A stretch of DNA of 64,000 bases from Deinococcus sp. LM3 (GCF_002017875.1 NZ_MUFV01000001.1:2878501-2942500); one strand, 5' to 3'; shown: positions 39,256-50,850, counted from the first letter of the stretch. The notes: generated from the letters alone by a model not told the origin. Numbers and translations: made by a program.

Positions 39256-39827
39256 TCAGGGTCGGCTCAGGACACTCAGGGTCACGGGCGCGACCCCCTC
39301 GCTCAGGATGCCCAGCGCCGCCGCCGCCTCACGGGACACGTCGATCACCCGCGACGCCACCCCGAACGGCCCCCGGTCGTTGATCAGCACGTCCACGCTG
39401 CGGCCCGTCCGCGCGTGCGTCACCCGCACCCACGTCCCGAACGGCAGCGTCAGGTGCGCGGCCGTCATGACGGTCCGTGCGTCCCGGCGGCCCCCGTAGT
39501 ACACCGCCTGCCCCTGCTGGAACACCGCGTCGGCCGCGCCCACCCCGGTGGCCCGCACGGTCGCCACCTGCCCCGTCCGCGGCGCCGGCACCTGGGCCGC
39601 GCGGCCGTCCGGCACGTTCAGCACGTCACCCGGCCGGATCGCCGCGCCCTGCCCACGGTTCAGGTCCAGCAGCGCCTGCACGCTCACGCTGTGCGCCCGC
39701 GCGATCTCCCACAGGGTATCGCCGGCCTGCACGCGGTAAGAGCCGGCCTGCGCCGACCCCAGCGCCGCCGCCAGCGCGGTGGTCGCCAGCACGGCCCTGA
39801 ATGTTCTGGAGATGGAGGGAAGCCGTA

Positions 39828-39831
<4 letters not shown>
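39256..39831 (-). CDS. LysM and RlpA-like double-psi beta-barrel protein
   Basis: This exported protein of 191 residues has a signal peptide ending near LGSAQA, then a LysM domain (YRVQAGDTLWEIARAHSVSVQALLDLN, residues ~32-75) that binds peptidoglycan. An RlpA-like domain follows with FGTWVRVTHARTGRSVDVLINDRGPF, containing the conserved Asp, and SREAAAALGI. It may be a lytic transglycosylase or a septal wall binder. GTG 39831 overlaps the stop of the upstream M24 peptidase. Confidence 0.88.
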
Positions 39832-40877
<1,046 letters not shown>

Positions 40878-41057
40878 GAACGGCAAAGTAACACGCGTCC
40901 CCCCGGCCCGTCTGCCCGCCCGGCGGCTGCCCCCGGTGCCCGCGCCGGGCAGGTCGGGCCGCCGGAATGCTGTACAGTACGCGCAATCCCGCCTGCAGAC
41001 CCGCCTCGCCTGTCCCCGCACCGGAGACAGTGTGAACGGGATTACCTGTCATGCGCT

Positions 41058-41063
41058 TATACT
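41058..41063 (+). promoter_or_regulatory. -10 box of sucCD
   Basis: TATACT about 65 bases before sucC. The leader ends in CCAAGGAGG, a strong Shine-Dalgarno 7 bases before the GTG start. No convincing -35 is visible. Confidence 0.55.
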
Positions 41064-41127
41064 CGTTTATCGGGACAATCGACACGGCCTTTTTCAGGTC
41101 TGGTAACACCCCCAAGGAGGGATCACC

Positions 41128-43193
<2,066 letters not shown>

Positions 43194-43205
43194 ATTCTTC
43201 TCCTG

Positions 43206-43240
43206 CGGCCCGGCTCACCCCAGCGGTGGGCCGGGCCGTT
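43206..43240 (+). terminator. Terminator of sucCD
   Basis: CGGCCCGGC pairs with GCCGGGCCG and is followed by TTTCG. It starts 13 bases after the sucD stop. Confidence 0.8.
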
Positions 43241-43317
43241 TCGTGCGATGTGGGTCACATGAACGCCGCGCTGACCTGTGGTCACACCTGCGTCAGCCTC
43301 GCGCGTAGACTGAGGGC

Positions 43318-43890
43318 ATGAAGCTGCGACGCATCCTGACCACCACCACTGCCCTGCTGTGCGCCGGGCCGGCGTACGGTCTGACCATCCGCGGCACCGT
43401 GGAGGGCGGCGGAGGGGATGACCTGCGCGTGGCGGGCTTCGCCGTGTCGCCGTTCGGGCAGGTGACCGAGGAGATCAGCAGCGTTCCGGTCGAAGGGGGC
43501 CGCTTCGTGCTGGAACTGCCCATGACCGCCCCGACCGCGCGGGCGCAGGTGGACCTGACGCCGCAGAACGTCACCTGGCCCGGCGTGATCGATCCGGTGT
43601 CGGTCTCCACGCAGGCGCGGGTGGCCGAGATGAAGTTCTTCGTGTACCGCGACCTGAACCGCAACGGCCGCCGCGACGACGCCGAGGCGCTGCGCGACGT
43701 GATGCCGAACGTGGAGCGGGCCACGCTGTTCGTGGCGTGGGTGAACACCGACGTGACCGTCAAGGCCAGCCGGGGCTACGAGGCCACCCTGAAACGCGGC
43801 TGGAACGCCCTGATCGTGGACGTGGGCCGCGCCGTGCGGGTGCAGCCGTTCGCAGACTCCACGGTGGTCACGGTGCGACTGGCCCGCTGA
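43318..43890 (+). CDS. Exported hypothetical protein with EF-hand-like loop
   Basis: In this protein of 190 residues a signal peptide ends near LLCAGPAYG. The mature protein is beta-rich, Ig-like in texture. YRDLNRNGRRDDAEAL at about residue 109-124 fits a DxNxNG calcium-binding loop as in EF-hand or dockerin-type proteins. The ATG lies 6 bases after TAGACT (43306-43311), a leaderless start. The function is unknown. Confidence 0.75.
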   Translation: MKLRRILTTTTALLCAGPAYGLTIRGTVEGGGGDDLRVAGFAVSPFGQVTEEISSVPVEGGRFVLELPMTAPTARAQVDLTPQNVTWPGVIDPVSVSTQARVAEMKFFVYRDLNRNGRRDDAEALRDVMPNVERATLFVAWVNTDVTVKASRGYEATLKRGWNALIVDVGRAVRVQPFADSTVVTVRLAR

Positions 43891-44009
43891 GATCACCACC
43901 ATTGGCACCGTCGCTGCGCCTCTGCCTGACTCTGGGTAGGGGCGCGGCCTGTCTCGGTGCCCCGATGCCGTCAGCCGGATGGAGGCCTGGATAGGGATCA
44001 AACAAATCA

Positions 44010-44043
44010 TTCACGGTCTGGACTTATCGTGAAACTATTCACT
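44010..44043 (+). repeat. AT-rich TTCAC motif, copy B
   Basis: TTCACGGT (44010-44017), 8 bases, ATCGTGAA (44026-44033), 4 bases, TTCAC (44038-44042). It is flanked by an outer inverted pair, ATAGGGATC upstream and GATCCCTAC downstream. It lies between convergent genes. Confidence 0.8.
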
Positions 44044-44144
44044 TATGTAGATACCCGATCCCTACCCCCCTTGCAGAAGAGGGGTCAGAGGCGCACAGGG
44101 CCCGCAGAGCGTCCGCGCCGTGCTTCGCACCTCTCCACATCCAA

Positions 44145-44179
44145 GCGGGGAGAACGGTCATAGCCGCCGTTCTCCCCGC
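44145..44179. terminator. Terminator downstream of bshA
   Basis: GCGGGGAGAACGG pairs perfectly with CCGTTCTCCCCGC (13 bp). It ends 6 bases from the bshA stop on the minus strand. Confidence 0.75.
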
Positions 44180-44185
44180 ACCCGC

Positions 44186-45316
44186 TCAGGACGTCACGCC
44201 GAGGGCCGTGCGTTCGTAGGCGCGGATGTACTGCGGCACGATCAGGCTGGGATGAAAGCGTCCCACGGCCGCCGCCCGGCCCGCCGCGCCCATCTGCAGG
44301 TACAGCTCCCGGTTGCGCAGGATGCGTAGCGCAGCGTCCGCCATGGTGTCCACGTCGCCCACGTCCGCCATGAAGCCCGTCACGCCCTGCTCCACGACCT
44401 CCGGAATGCCGCCCGCGTTCGACGAGACGACCGGCACCTCGCAACTCATGGCTTCCAGGGCCGCCAGACCGAAACTCTCCTGCCGGCTGGGCAGCAGGAA
44501 CAGGTCGCTGATGCCCAGCACCGTCTCCACGTCCGGGAACGACCCCAGGAAGTGCGTGCGCCCGATCACGCCGAGCTGCTGCGCCAGCTCGAACACGCGC
44601 GGGCGCTCCGGGCCGTCCCCGATCATCAGCAGCCGCGCCGGAATCTCGCTGGCCACGCGCGCGAACACCTGCACCACGTCCTCCGGGCGTTTCACGGGCC
44701 GGAAGTTGCTGACGTGCACCAGCAGCGCCTCGTCCGGATGCGCGAACCGCGCCCGCACCGCCGGGTCCGTTACGCGCACGAAGCGTTCGCTGTCCACGAA
44801 GTTGTGAATCACCTCGATCTCCCGCTCCACTCCGAACACCTCCTGCGTGTGCTGCGCGAGGTAACTGGACACGGCCGTCACGTGGTCACTCTTCTCGATG
44901 GCGTGCCGGGTCGTGTGCCGGAACGCGGGTTCCAGCCCGACCAGCGTGACGTCCGTGCCGTGCAGGGTGGTCATCACCCGCGAGCGGCCGGTGATGGCCC
45001 GCGCGTGAATGGCGGCCGTGGCGTGCGGAATGGCGTAGTGCGCGTGAGACAGTTCCACCCCATGCTCGAGGATCACCTCGGTCAGGGTGTTCGCCGCCGC
45101 CAGTTCCGGGTACGGCTGATCGAACAGCGCGTACGCGTAGGCGCTCACCTGATGAAAGTACGGCCCGCGCATCCCGCCGTGCCCGCCCAGACGGAACGGC
45201 TGCGCCGACCCCACAAAGTGAACCTCATGACCGGCGCGGGCCACCTGCAGGCCCAGTTCGGTCGCCACCACACCCGATCCGCCCGCGCTGGCGTGACACA
45301 GCACCGCGACCTTCAT
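44186..45316 (-). CDS. bshA: N-acetyl-alpha-D-glucosaminyl L-malate synthase (bacillithiol)
   Basis: This GT4 glycosyltransferase of 376 residues joins GlcNAc to L-malate in the first step of bacillithiol, the low-molecular-weight thiol of Deinococcus. Diagnostic parts are VLCHASAGGSGVVATELG, ELSHAHYAIPHATAA, LHGTDVTLVG, HNFVDSERF, NFRPVKRPEDVV and the EX7E-containing PSRQESFGLAALEAMSCEVPVV. ATG 45316 is the likely start. It overlaps the stop of a 14-codon leader ORF that carries the promoter's only leaderless start. Confidence 0.93.
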   Translation of the reverse strand: MKVAVLCHASAGGSGVVATELGLQVARAGHEVHFVGSAQPFRLGGHGGMRGPYFHQVSAYAYALFDQPYPELAAANTLTEVILEHGVELSHAHYAIPHATAAIHARAITGRSRVMTTLHGTDVTLVGLEPAFRHTTRHAIEKSDHVTAVSSYLAQHTQEVFGVEREIEVIHNFVDSERFVRVTDPAVRARFAHPDEALLVHVSNFRPVKRPEDVVQVFARVASEIPARLLMIGDGPERPRVFELAQQLGVIGRTHFLGSFPDVETVLGISDLFLLPSRQESFGLAALEAMSCEVPVVSSNAGGIPEVVEQGVTGFMADVGDVDTMADAALRILRNRELYLQMGAAGRAAAVGRFHPSLIVPQYIRAYERTALGVTS

Positions 45317-45357
45317 GCCCGCCACCCGCGAATCCCACTGCTGTCATCCTGGTTCAT
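45313..45357 (-). CDS. 14-codon leader ORF overlapping bshA
   Basis: TATACT (minus strand 45366-45371) is followed 8 bases later by ATG 45357, encoding MNQDDSSGIRGWRA. The TGA overlaps the bshA ATG as ATGA. Since the mRNA would begin at or near this ATG and there is no clear Shine-Dalgarno for bshA, the short ORF probably feeds ribosomes to bshA. Confidence 0.55.
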   Translation of the reverse strand: MNQDDSSGIRGWRA

Positions 45358-45530
45358 GACTGCGGAGTATAGAGGCCCGGCGTCAGGGAAAAAGTCGCTC
45401 CCGGTGCCATTCGGCACCCTGCCCGGCAACCTTGCGTAACCCTGACAATTCCATGTATGAAGGTGGGCTTCCCCCGTCAAGCCGAAAAAATCACAGTGAG
45501 CGCTTCGAGAAACGCTTAGAACACACTCAT

Positions 45531-46376
45531 ATGATTGCCGTTGTCACCGACTCGACCTGCGACCTGCACCCCGACAGTGCCCGGCAACTCGGCATTCACG
45601 TCGTTCCCCTGCAGGTGCACATGCGCGACCGCACCCTCCTGGACTGGCAGGAAGTGGACCCGGACGCCGTGTACGACCATCTGCGTGCCGGCGGCACCGT
45701 CACGACCTCGCCCGTCCCGGCCGACACCTTCGCCGCCCGCTACCGCGAACTGCTCGCCACGCATGATCAGGTGATCAGCATTCACCTGTCCGGCAAGCTC
45801 TCCGAGACCGTCCGTCACGCCCGGCAGGCCGCCGAGAGCACCGGCGAGAGCAGCCGCATTCACGTGGTGGACAGCGAACTGGCCTGCGGCCCGCTGGCCG
45901 AGGTGGTCATGGCCGCCCGCGACGCCGTCCAGGCCGGCGCGGACCTTCAGGCCGCCGCGCAGGCCGTCCACGCGACCCGCAACCGCATCCACTCGGAACT
46001 CAGTGTCGCCACCCTCGACTACCTTCGCCGCAGCGGCCGCATTGGCCGCGCCCAGGCGTTCCTGGGCAGTGTCCTCGGCGTGCGCCCCATCCTGAACTTC
46101 GAGGCCGGGCAGCTGAAAGCCGTGCGCCGCGCCCGCGTCGATCAGGCGGCCGGCGACATGCTCGGCAACCTGCGCGAACGCTTCGGCACCCGGCCCCTGA
46201 GCGTCACCATCATGCACGCCGGCCGCGACACGACCCGCATCAACGCCCTGCGCGAAGCCATGACCGCCAGCGGCCTGAACGTCCAGAAAGGCCGCGTGCA
46301 GCTCATGGGCCCGGTCATCGGCGCGCACGTCGGCCCCGGCACCTACGGCTTCAGCGCCCTGCCCCTCGACGGCTGA
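45531..46376 (+). CDS. DegV-family fatty-acid-binding protein
   Basis: This 281-residue protein starts VVTDSTCDLHPDSARQLGIHVVPLQV, the DegV signature, with TSPVPADTF, ISIHLSGKLSETVRHARQAA and RSGRIGRAQAFLGSVLGVRPIL. DegV (FakB-type) proteins bind one fatty acid for phosphorylation by FakA. ATG 45531 matches the usual N-terminus; the same frame is open upstream to an ATG at 45453. The heptamer tract begins just after its stop. Confidence 0.92.
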   Translation: MIAVVTDSTCDLHPDSARQLGIHVVPLQVHMRDRTLLDWQEVDPDAVYDHLRAGGTVTTSPVPADTFAARYRELLATHDQVISIHLSGKLSETVRHARQAAESTGESSRIHVVDSELACGPLAEVVMAARDAVQAGADLQAAAQAVHATRNRIHSELSVATLDYLRRSGRIGRAQAFLGSVLGVRPILNFEAGQLKAVRRARVDQAAGDMLGNLRERFGTRPLSVTIMHAGRDTTRINALREAMTASGLNVQKGRVQLMGPVIGAHVGPGTYGFSALPLDG

Positions 46377-46382
46377 ACCCCA

Positions 46383-46515
46383 GGCAGAAGGCAGAAGGCA
46401 GAAGGCAGAAGGCAGAAGGCAGAAGGCAGAAGGCAGAAGGCAGAAGGCAGAAGGCAGAAGGCAGAAGGCAGAAGGCAGAAGGCAGAAGGCAGAAGGCAGA
46501 AGGCAGAAGGCAGAA
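46383..46515. repeat. 19 perfect tandem GGCAGAA heptamers
   Basis: Nineteen uninterrupted copies of GGCAGAA are followed by GGCAGAG, which is the first half of the terminator stem. It lies between convergent degV and ileS stops. In the minus direction it reads TTCTGCC. Any open frames across it (Cys-Leu-Leu-Pro-Ser-Ala-Phe repeats) are by-products of a 7-base unit without stops. Confidence 0.95.
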
Positions 46516-46550
46516 GGCAGAGCCGCGTCGCAACTGGACGCGGCTCTGCC
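46516..46550. terminator. Terminator between degV and ileS
   Basis: GGCAGAGCCGCGTC pairs perfectly with GACGCGGCTCTGCC over a 7-base loop (14 bp). The left arm shares its first six bases with the adjacent heptamer repeat. Confidence 0.8.
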
Positions 46551-46567
46551 CTCAATCCGGGTCCGGA

Positions 46568-49500
46568 TCAGTTGTGACTGACGGTCTCCAGGCGTTCCAG
46601 GTAGGCCTTCCCGCCTTCCACGTCCGCCTCGAAGCCGCCGCCCGCACCGAACACCAGCGTCTCGGCCAGCGTCTCGCTGCTCAGGTACTCCTGCCACGCT
46701 TCGGCGGCCTCGCGGGCGTCGCCGCTCAGGTCCAGGTGCAGGGCGATGCGGTCCTGCACCTCGAACCCGGCCTTCTTGCGGGCGTCCTGCACGCCGCGCA
46801 CGAGGTCGCGGGCCAGTCCCTCGAGTTCCAGTTCGCGGGTCAGGGTGGTGTCGAACGCGACGAGGTACCCGGCTTCCTCCTGCGCGGCGAAGCCTTCGGG
46901 GGACTGGGCGTCCACGAGGACCTCGTCCGGCCCGAGTTCGAAGCGTTCACCAGTGGGTGCCACGACCTCGAACTGCTTGCCGTCGCGCACAGCGCGGGCG
47001 ATCTCGCTGGCGTCGGCGGCGGCCAGAGCGGCGCGGACCTGCGGGACGGCCTTCCCGAACTTCTTGCCCAGGACCGGGAGGTTGGGGCGCAGCACGTAAC
47101 TGACGAGTTCCGTGAACTGGTCGATCAGTTCGACCTCCTTGACGTTCAGTTCCTCCTTGATCTGCTCGGCGAAGCGGCCCAGTGCCTGGGTCTGCTCGGC
47201 GGTGCGGGCGCGCACCATGACCTTCGGGAGCGGCTGACGCTGGCGCATCCCGGTCTGCCCTCGCACGGCGCGGCCCAGGCTGACGACGCGCAGCACGGCG
47301 TCCATCTCGGCGACCAGGACGGGCGCGGCGCTGGCCTCGTCCACGGTCGGCCAGGAGGTCAGGTGAACGCTGTCGGGGGCCTGCGGGTCCAGGGGCCGCA
47401 CGAGGTTCTGGTACAGCGTCTCGGCCAGGAACGGCGTGAACGGCGCGGTCAGTTTCGTGACCGTGACGAGCGCGGTGTGCAGCGTGGCGTAGGCGTTGTG
47501 GTCGGCGCCGTCGTCGCCCGCCCAGAAGCGGCGGCGGTTGCGCCGGACGTACCAGTTGCTCAGGTCCTCGGTCACGAAGTCCTGCAGGGCGCGGCTGGCC
47601 CCGGTCGGGTCGTAGTTCTCCAGCGCGGCCGTGACGGTGGCGGTCAGGGCCTGCACCTTGGCGAGCAGCCAGCGGTCCACCTCGGGGCGCTGATCGGCGG
47701 GCGCGGCGGCCGTCAGGTCCGGCTGGTCGAGGTTCGCGTACAGCACGAAGAACGAGTACGTGTTCCACAGCGTCAGGAAGTACGAGCGGAACGCCTCGCC
47801 CACGAGGTTCATGCCGAAGCGTCGGCTCAGTTCGGGCGGCGCGCTGACGTACATGTACCAGCGGGCGGCGTCGGCGCCGTACTGGTCGAAGACCTCCCAG
47901 GGGTTCACGACGTTCCCCTTGCTCTTGCTCATCTTCGCGCCCTTCTCGTCCAGGATGTGCCCGGAGCAGATGACGCTCTTGTACGCCACGGAGTCGAACA
48001 CCATCGTGCCGATCTGGTGCAGCGAGTTGAACCACCCGCGCGTCTGGTCGATGGCCTCCGCGATGAAGTCGGCCGGGAAGCCCCCGTTCTCGAATTTCTC
48101 CGTGTTCTCGAAGGGGTAGTGGTGCTGCGCGAACGGCATGGAGCCGCTGTCGTACCAGACGTCCATCACGTACGGCACGCGCCGGAAGGTCTTGCCATCT
48201 GCCTCGAAGGTGATGTCGTCCACGAACGGCCGGTGCGGGTCGAAGTCGGGTCCCGTCAGTTCGGGGCGGCCACTCAGTTCGGCCAGCTCGGCGTAGCTGC
48301 CGATCACGCGGTACTCGCCATCCTCGGCCTCCCACACGGGCAGCGGGGTGCCCCAGTAGCGGCTGCGCGACAGGTTCCAGTCGATCAGGTTCTCCAGCCA
48401 CCCGCCGTACCGGCCGTTGCGGATGTGCGGCGGGTGCCAGTCGATGGTCTGGTTCAGTTCGATCAGGCGTTCTTTCAGGCGGGTGTTGTTCAGGTACCAG
48501 CTCTCGGTCGCGTAGTACATCAGCGGCGTGCCGCAGCGCCAGCAGTGCGGGTACGCGTGCAGGAAGTTCTTTTCTTTCCACATCAGGCCGCGCGCGCGCA
48601 GGTCGCGGACGATCTCGGTGTTCGCGTCGCGGAAGAACACCCCCTTCCACGGGCCGAAGCGGTGCTTGCCCTCGCCGTCCACGCCCACGATCACCGGGAA
48701 GCCGTAATTGCGGGCCAGACGCATGTCGTCCTCACCGAAGGCGGGCGCGGTGTGCACGATGCCGGTGCCGTCGCTGTCGGACACGTAGGTGTCCAGGCCC
48801 GACATCCACACGGTCTTGCCCTCGCCCTCGGCGTCGTAGGCCTCCGTGAACAGCGGCTGGTACGCCACGCGCTCCAGTTCGCTGCCCCTGAAGGTCTTCA
48901 TGACCTCGGCGTCCTCGCCCAGCACCTCGCCTCGCAGGCTGGCGGCCAGGATCAGCACCGCGCCGTCCTTGTCCCGCGCGGCCACGTACTCGAAGTCCGG
49001 GTGGATGGCGACGCCCACGTTGTACGGCAGCGTCCAGGGGGTGGTCGTCCACACCAGGAACGCCGCGCCGTCCTCCAGGCCCAGGCTGGCCGGGTCGGTC
49101 AGGCGGAACGGCACGTACACGCTGGGGTCCTGGATGTCCTTGTAGCCCTCGCTGACCTCGGCGTTGCTCAGGGTCGTGCCGTCTTTGGGGCAGTACGGCG
49201 CCACGCGGAAGCCCTTGTACAGCAGCCCCTTCTCGTTCAGGTTCTTGACGCTCCACCAGATGCTCTCGATGTAGTCCCGGTGCAGCGTCATGTACGCGTC
49301 GTCCAGGTCCACCCAGTAGCCCATGCGCTCGGTGAACCGGCGCCACTCGGCCTCGTACTCGAACACGCTGGCGCGGCACTCCGCGTTGAATTTATCGATG
49401 CCGTACGCCTCGACCTCGCGTTTGCTGTTCAGGCCGAGCTTCTTCTCGACGCCCAGCTCGACCGGCAGGCCGTGCGTGTCCCAGCCGGCCTTGCGCGGCA

Positions 49501-49756
49501 CGTGGAAGCCCTGCATGGTCCGGAAACGCGGGAACAGGTCCTTGAAGGAGCGGGCCTGCACGTGGTGCACGCCGGGCTGCCCGTTCGCGGTGGGCGGCCC
49601 CTCGAAGAACGTGAAGGTCGGCCCCTCCTTCGTCTGCTCGAGCGAACGCTCGAACACGCGCGCCTGTTTCCAGAAGGTCAGGATGTCCTGCTCCAGCGCG
49701 GGGAAATTCGGGTTGCCCTGCACGGGCTTGAAGAGGGGTTTCTGTTCGGTGGTCAT
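46568..49756 (-). CDS. ileS: Isoleucyl-tRNA synthetase
   Basis: This class I synthetase of 1062 residues has the HIGH-equivalent in PTANGQPGVHHVQARSFKDL, the KMSKS loop KMSKSKGNVVNPW, editing-domain features WTTTPWTLPYNVGVAI and GTGIVHTAPAFGEDD, and an anticodon-binding C-terminal region. The zinc Cys pairs appear in PYCPKDG and HCWRCGTPL. The length and HVQA form suggest the eukaryote-like type 2 enzyme, which is commonly less sensitive to mupirocin. The ATG at 49756 overlaps the stop of a 50-residue upstream ORF; GGAGA precedes it. Confidence 0.97.
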   Translation of the reverse strand: MTTEQKPLFKPVQGNPNFPALEQDILTFWKQARVFERSLEQTKEGPTFTFFEGPPTANGQPGVHHVQARSFKDLFPRFRTMQGFHVPRKAGWDTHGLPVELGVEKKLGLNSKREVEAYGIDKFNAECRASVFEYEAEWRRFTERMGYWVDLDDAYMTLHRDYIESIWWSVKNLNEKGLLYKGFRVAPYCPKDGTTLSNAEVSEGYKDIQDPSVYVPFRLTDPASLGLEDGAAFLVWTTTPWTLPYNVGVAIHPDFEYVAARDKDGAVLILAASLRGEVLGEDAEVMKTFRGSELERVAYQPLFTEAYDAEGEGKTVWMSGLDTYVSDSDGTGIVHTAPAFGEDDMRLARNYGFPVIVGVDGEGKHRFGPWKGVFFRDANTEIVRDLRARGLMWKEKNFLHAYPHCWRCGTPLMYYATESWYLNNTRLKERLIELNQTIDWHPPHIRNGRYGGWLENLIDWNLSRSRYWGTPLPVWEAEDGEYRVIGSYAELAELSGRPELTGPDFDPHRPFVDDITFEADGKTFRRVPYVMDVWYDSGSMPFAQHHYPFENTEKFENGGFPADFIAEAIDQTRGWFNSLHQIGTMVFDSVAYKSVICSGHILDEKGAKMSKSKGNVVNPWEVFDQYGADAARWYMYVSAPPELSRRFGMNLVGEAFRSYFLTLWNTYSFFVLYANLDQPDLTAAAPADQRPEVDRWLLAKVQALTATVTAALENYDPTGASRALQDFVTEDLSNWYVRRNRRRFWAGDDGADHNAYATLHTALVTVTKLTAPFTPFLAETLYQNLVRPLDPQAPDSVHLTSWPTVDEASAAPVLVAEMDAVLRVVSLGRAVRGQTGMRQRQPLPKVMVRARTAEQTQALGRFAEQIKEELNVKEVELIDQFTELVSYVLRPNLPVLGKKFGKAVPQVRAALAAADASEIARAVRDGKQFEVVAPTGERFELGPDEVLVDAQSPEGFAAQEEAGYLVAFDTTLTRELELEGLARDLVRGVQDARKKAGFEVQDRIALHLDLSGDAREAAEAWQEYLSSETLAETLVFGAGGGFEADVEGGKAYLERLETVSHN

Positions 49757-49905
49757 GGGATCTCCAGATGGGACACAGGGGGCTTGGACAGAGCGGGCGT
49801 GGAAGGATTGATGTCGGGATTGATGTCGGGGGCGGGGGTCACCCGCGTCCGAATCGGCCGTCCGGGCGGGACGGGGCAGGGGACGGGGCGGAACGGTCGC
49901 GGCAT
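49753..49905 (-). CDS. 50-codon ORF overlapping the ileS start
   Basis: ATG 49905 is preceded by CCGGAGGTGACC, the best Shine-Dalgarno in the intergenic region. It encodes a Pro-rich 50-residue peptide with ATCAAT (Ile-Asn) repeated in PDINPDINPS and ending HLEIP. Its TGA overlaps the ileS ATG. It may couple ileS translation to upstream ribosome flow. Homology is unknown. Confidence 0.5.
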   Translation of the reverse strand: MPRPFRPVPCPVPPGRPIRTRVTPAPDINPDINPSTPALSKPPVSHLEIP

Positions 49906-50008
49906 GGTCACCTCCGGGGGGTGCGGGTCTGATCAGAGGCGGGGCCAGTCGGCCGTGGAGCCAGTTGGCCGTGTGGCCAGTCAACCGTGGAACCGGTCGA
50001 CTGTGGCA

Positions 50009-50338
50009 CTAGTCCACGATGAACAGCGTGGCTCCCTGCTGCGTCCCCGAACGGTGCGGTTCGGCGTGATCGGCCACCTGATACGACTCGCCGGGCCGCA
50101 GCGTGAAGGTGCGTCCGTCGGCCAGTTCCGTGTCCAGTTGCCCGGCCAGGACCAGCAGGATATGCCCCTTCTCGCACCAGTGATCCGCGAGGTAGCCGGG
50201 GGAGTACTCGACCATCCGCACGCGCACCGCTCCGAATTGCCGCTCTCTCCACACGGCCTCGCCCCGCTCGCCCGGATGCCGGGTGGCAGGCACGTCGGCC
50301 CAGGTGGTGACGCCGAAGGGAATGTCGGTCAGGTGCAT
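50009..50338 (-). CDS. Cupin-fold protein with DHWC-type motif
   Basis: This single-domain cupin of 109 residues has YSPGYLADHWCEKGHILLVLAGQLDTEL, containing the metal-site His and Cys, and ADHAEPHRSGTQQGATLFIVD. ATG 50338 is chosen over GTG 50389 because CGGAGG lies 8 bases upstream. It is the first gene after the T-box leader, ahead of ileS, so isoleucine-tRNA charging would control it too. Substrate and role are unknown. Confidence 0.8.
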   Translation of the reverse strand: MHLTDIPFGVTTWADVPATRHPGERGEAVWRERQFGAVRVRMVEYSPGYLADHWCEKGHILLVLAGQLDTELADGRTFTLRPGESYQVADHAEPHRSGTQQGATLFIVD

Positions 50339-50425
50339 GGCTCGGGCCTCCGGAAGGGCAGGGAACAGCAAGGGGGGGCGGCGGTTCACTCAGCGGAAAC
50401 GGGGCAGAACGCTGCCTCGTGTGCT

Positions 50426-50706
50426 GGGACGCGCCGCCCGGAATTCCGGGGGGGAGAGCGTGGTACCACCCAACTTCACCGCCCGCGTGGAGGGGGCGGC
50501 CTTCGTTGCCAGTCCCTCTGCCGGGGGGTGTCCGGACGGTTCTACTCGGCCCCCGCCTGGGGGCTTTTCTTCCGTCAGCGCGGGAGGTGATGTTCGGCAC
50601 TCGCGGCTGGCGTCAGGCTCTCACCGTCCCTGACTCGCTCCAGCTGCCCTGCGTGGCCTACTGTCCTCACGTTCGCTTCGTGGTTGTCTCACCCCGCTTG
50701 GGGGCT
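50426..50706 (-). promoter_or_regulatory. T-box leader (tRNA-Ile sensing) for cupin-ileS
   Basis: Read on the minus strand. The specifier loop has AGTA (50659-50662) on the 5' side and GAAC then ATC (50589-50591) followed by A on the 3' side, so the codon is Ile AUC. The distal stem has GTCAGGGACGGTGAGAGCC, the usual AGGGA/GGUG loop. The antiterminator is GGGTGGTACCACG (50459-50471) with CGTCCC (50426-50431); its TGGT bulge matches the ACCA end of uncharged tRNA-Ile. No U-rich terminator is obvious, so control may be on translation or by another route. Confidence 0.88.
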
Positions 50707-50712
50707 GCGCTC

Positions 50713-50741
50713 ATGGTAGGACGGCAGGCTACGTCGGTCAA
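50713..50741 (-). promoter_or_regulatory. Promoter of the T-box operon
   Basis: On the minus strand -35 TTGACC (50736-50741), a 17-base spacer and -10 TACCAT (50713-50718). Start of transcription would be near 50706, giving a leader of about 370 bases before the cupin gene. Confidence 0.75.
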
Positions 50742-50850
50742 CGTGTGCGGACCGCGCTCACCTGCCCGGAGTATGCTGAGGTCCGCTCCGCACCCGCCAT
50801 GCCCCCCTCTCGAAGCGGCCCGCACGTCCCCCCGCGAGCCTGCAGGTGTT

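Noticed and set aside
41032..41106. 24-codon ORF (VNGITCHALILVYRDN...) before sucC
   Set aside because: It ends 22 bases short of sucC and contains the -10 TATACT, so it is unlikely to be translated.
46383..46515. Possible CRISPR array
   Set aside because: Units are 7 bases with no spacers and no cas genes nearby.
46343..46555. Protein made of Cys-Leu-Leu-Pro-Ser-Ala-Phe repeats
   Set aside because: It is only translation of the 7-base tandem tract; no start signal or flanking coding sequence.
50524..50570. Plus-strand terminator (GCCCCC/GGGGGC followed by TTTT)
   Set aside because: It falls inside the T-box leader on the other strand and no plus-strand gene ends there; it is part of the leader's stem region.
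46574..50590. 1338-codon open frame on the plus strand opposite ileS
   Set aside because: It is the antisense shadow of ileS in GC-rich DNA; it has no domain and crosses the T-box.
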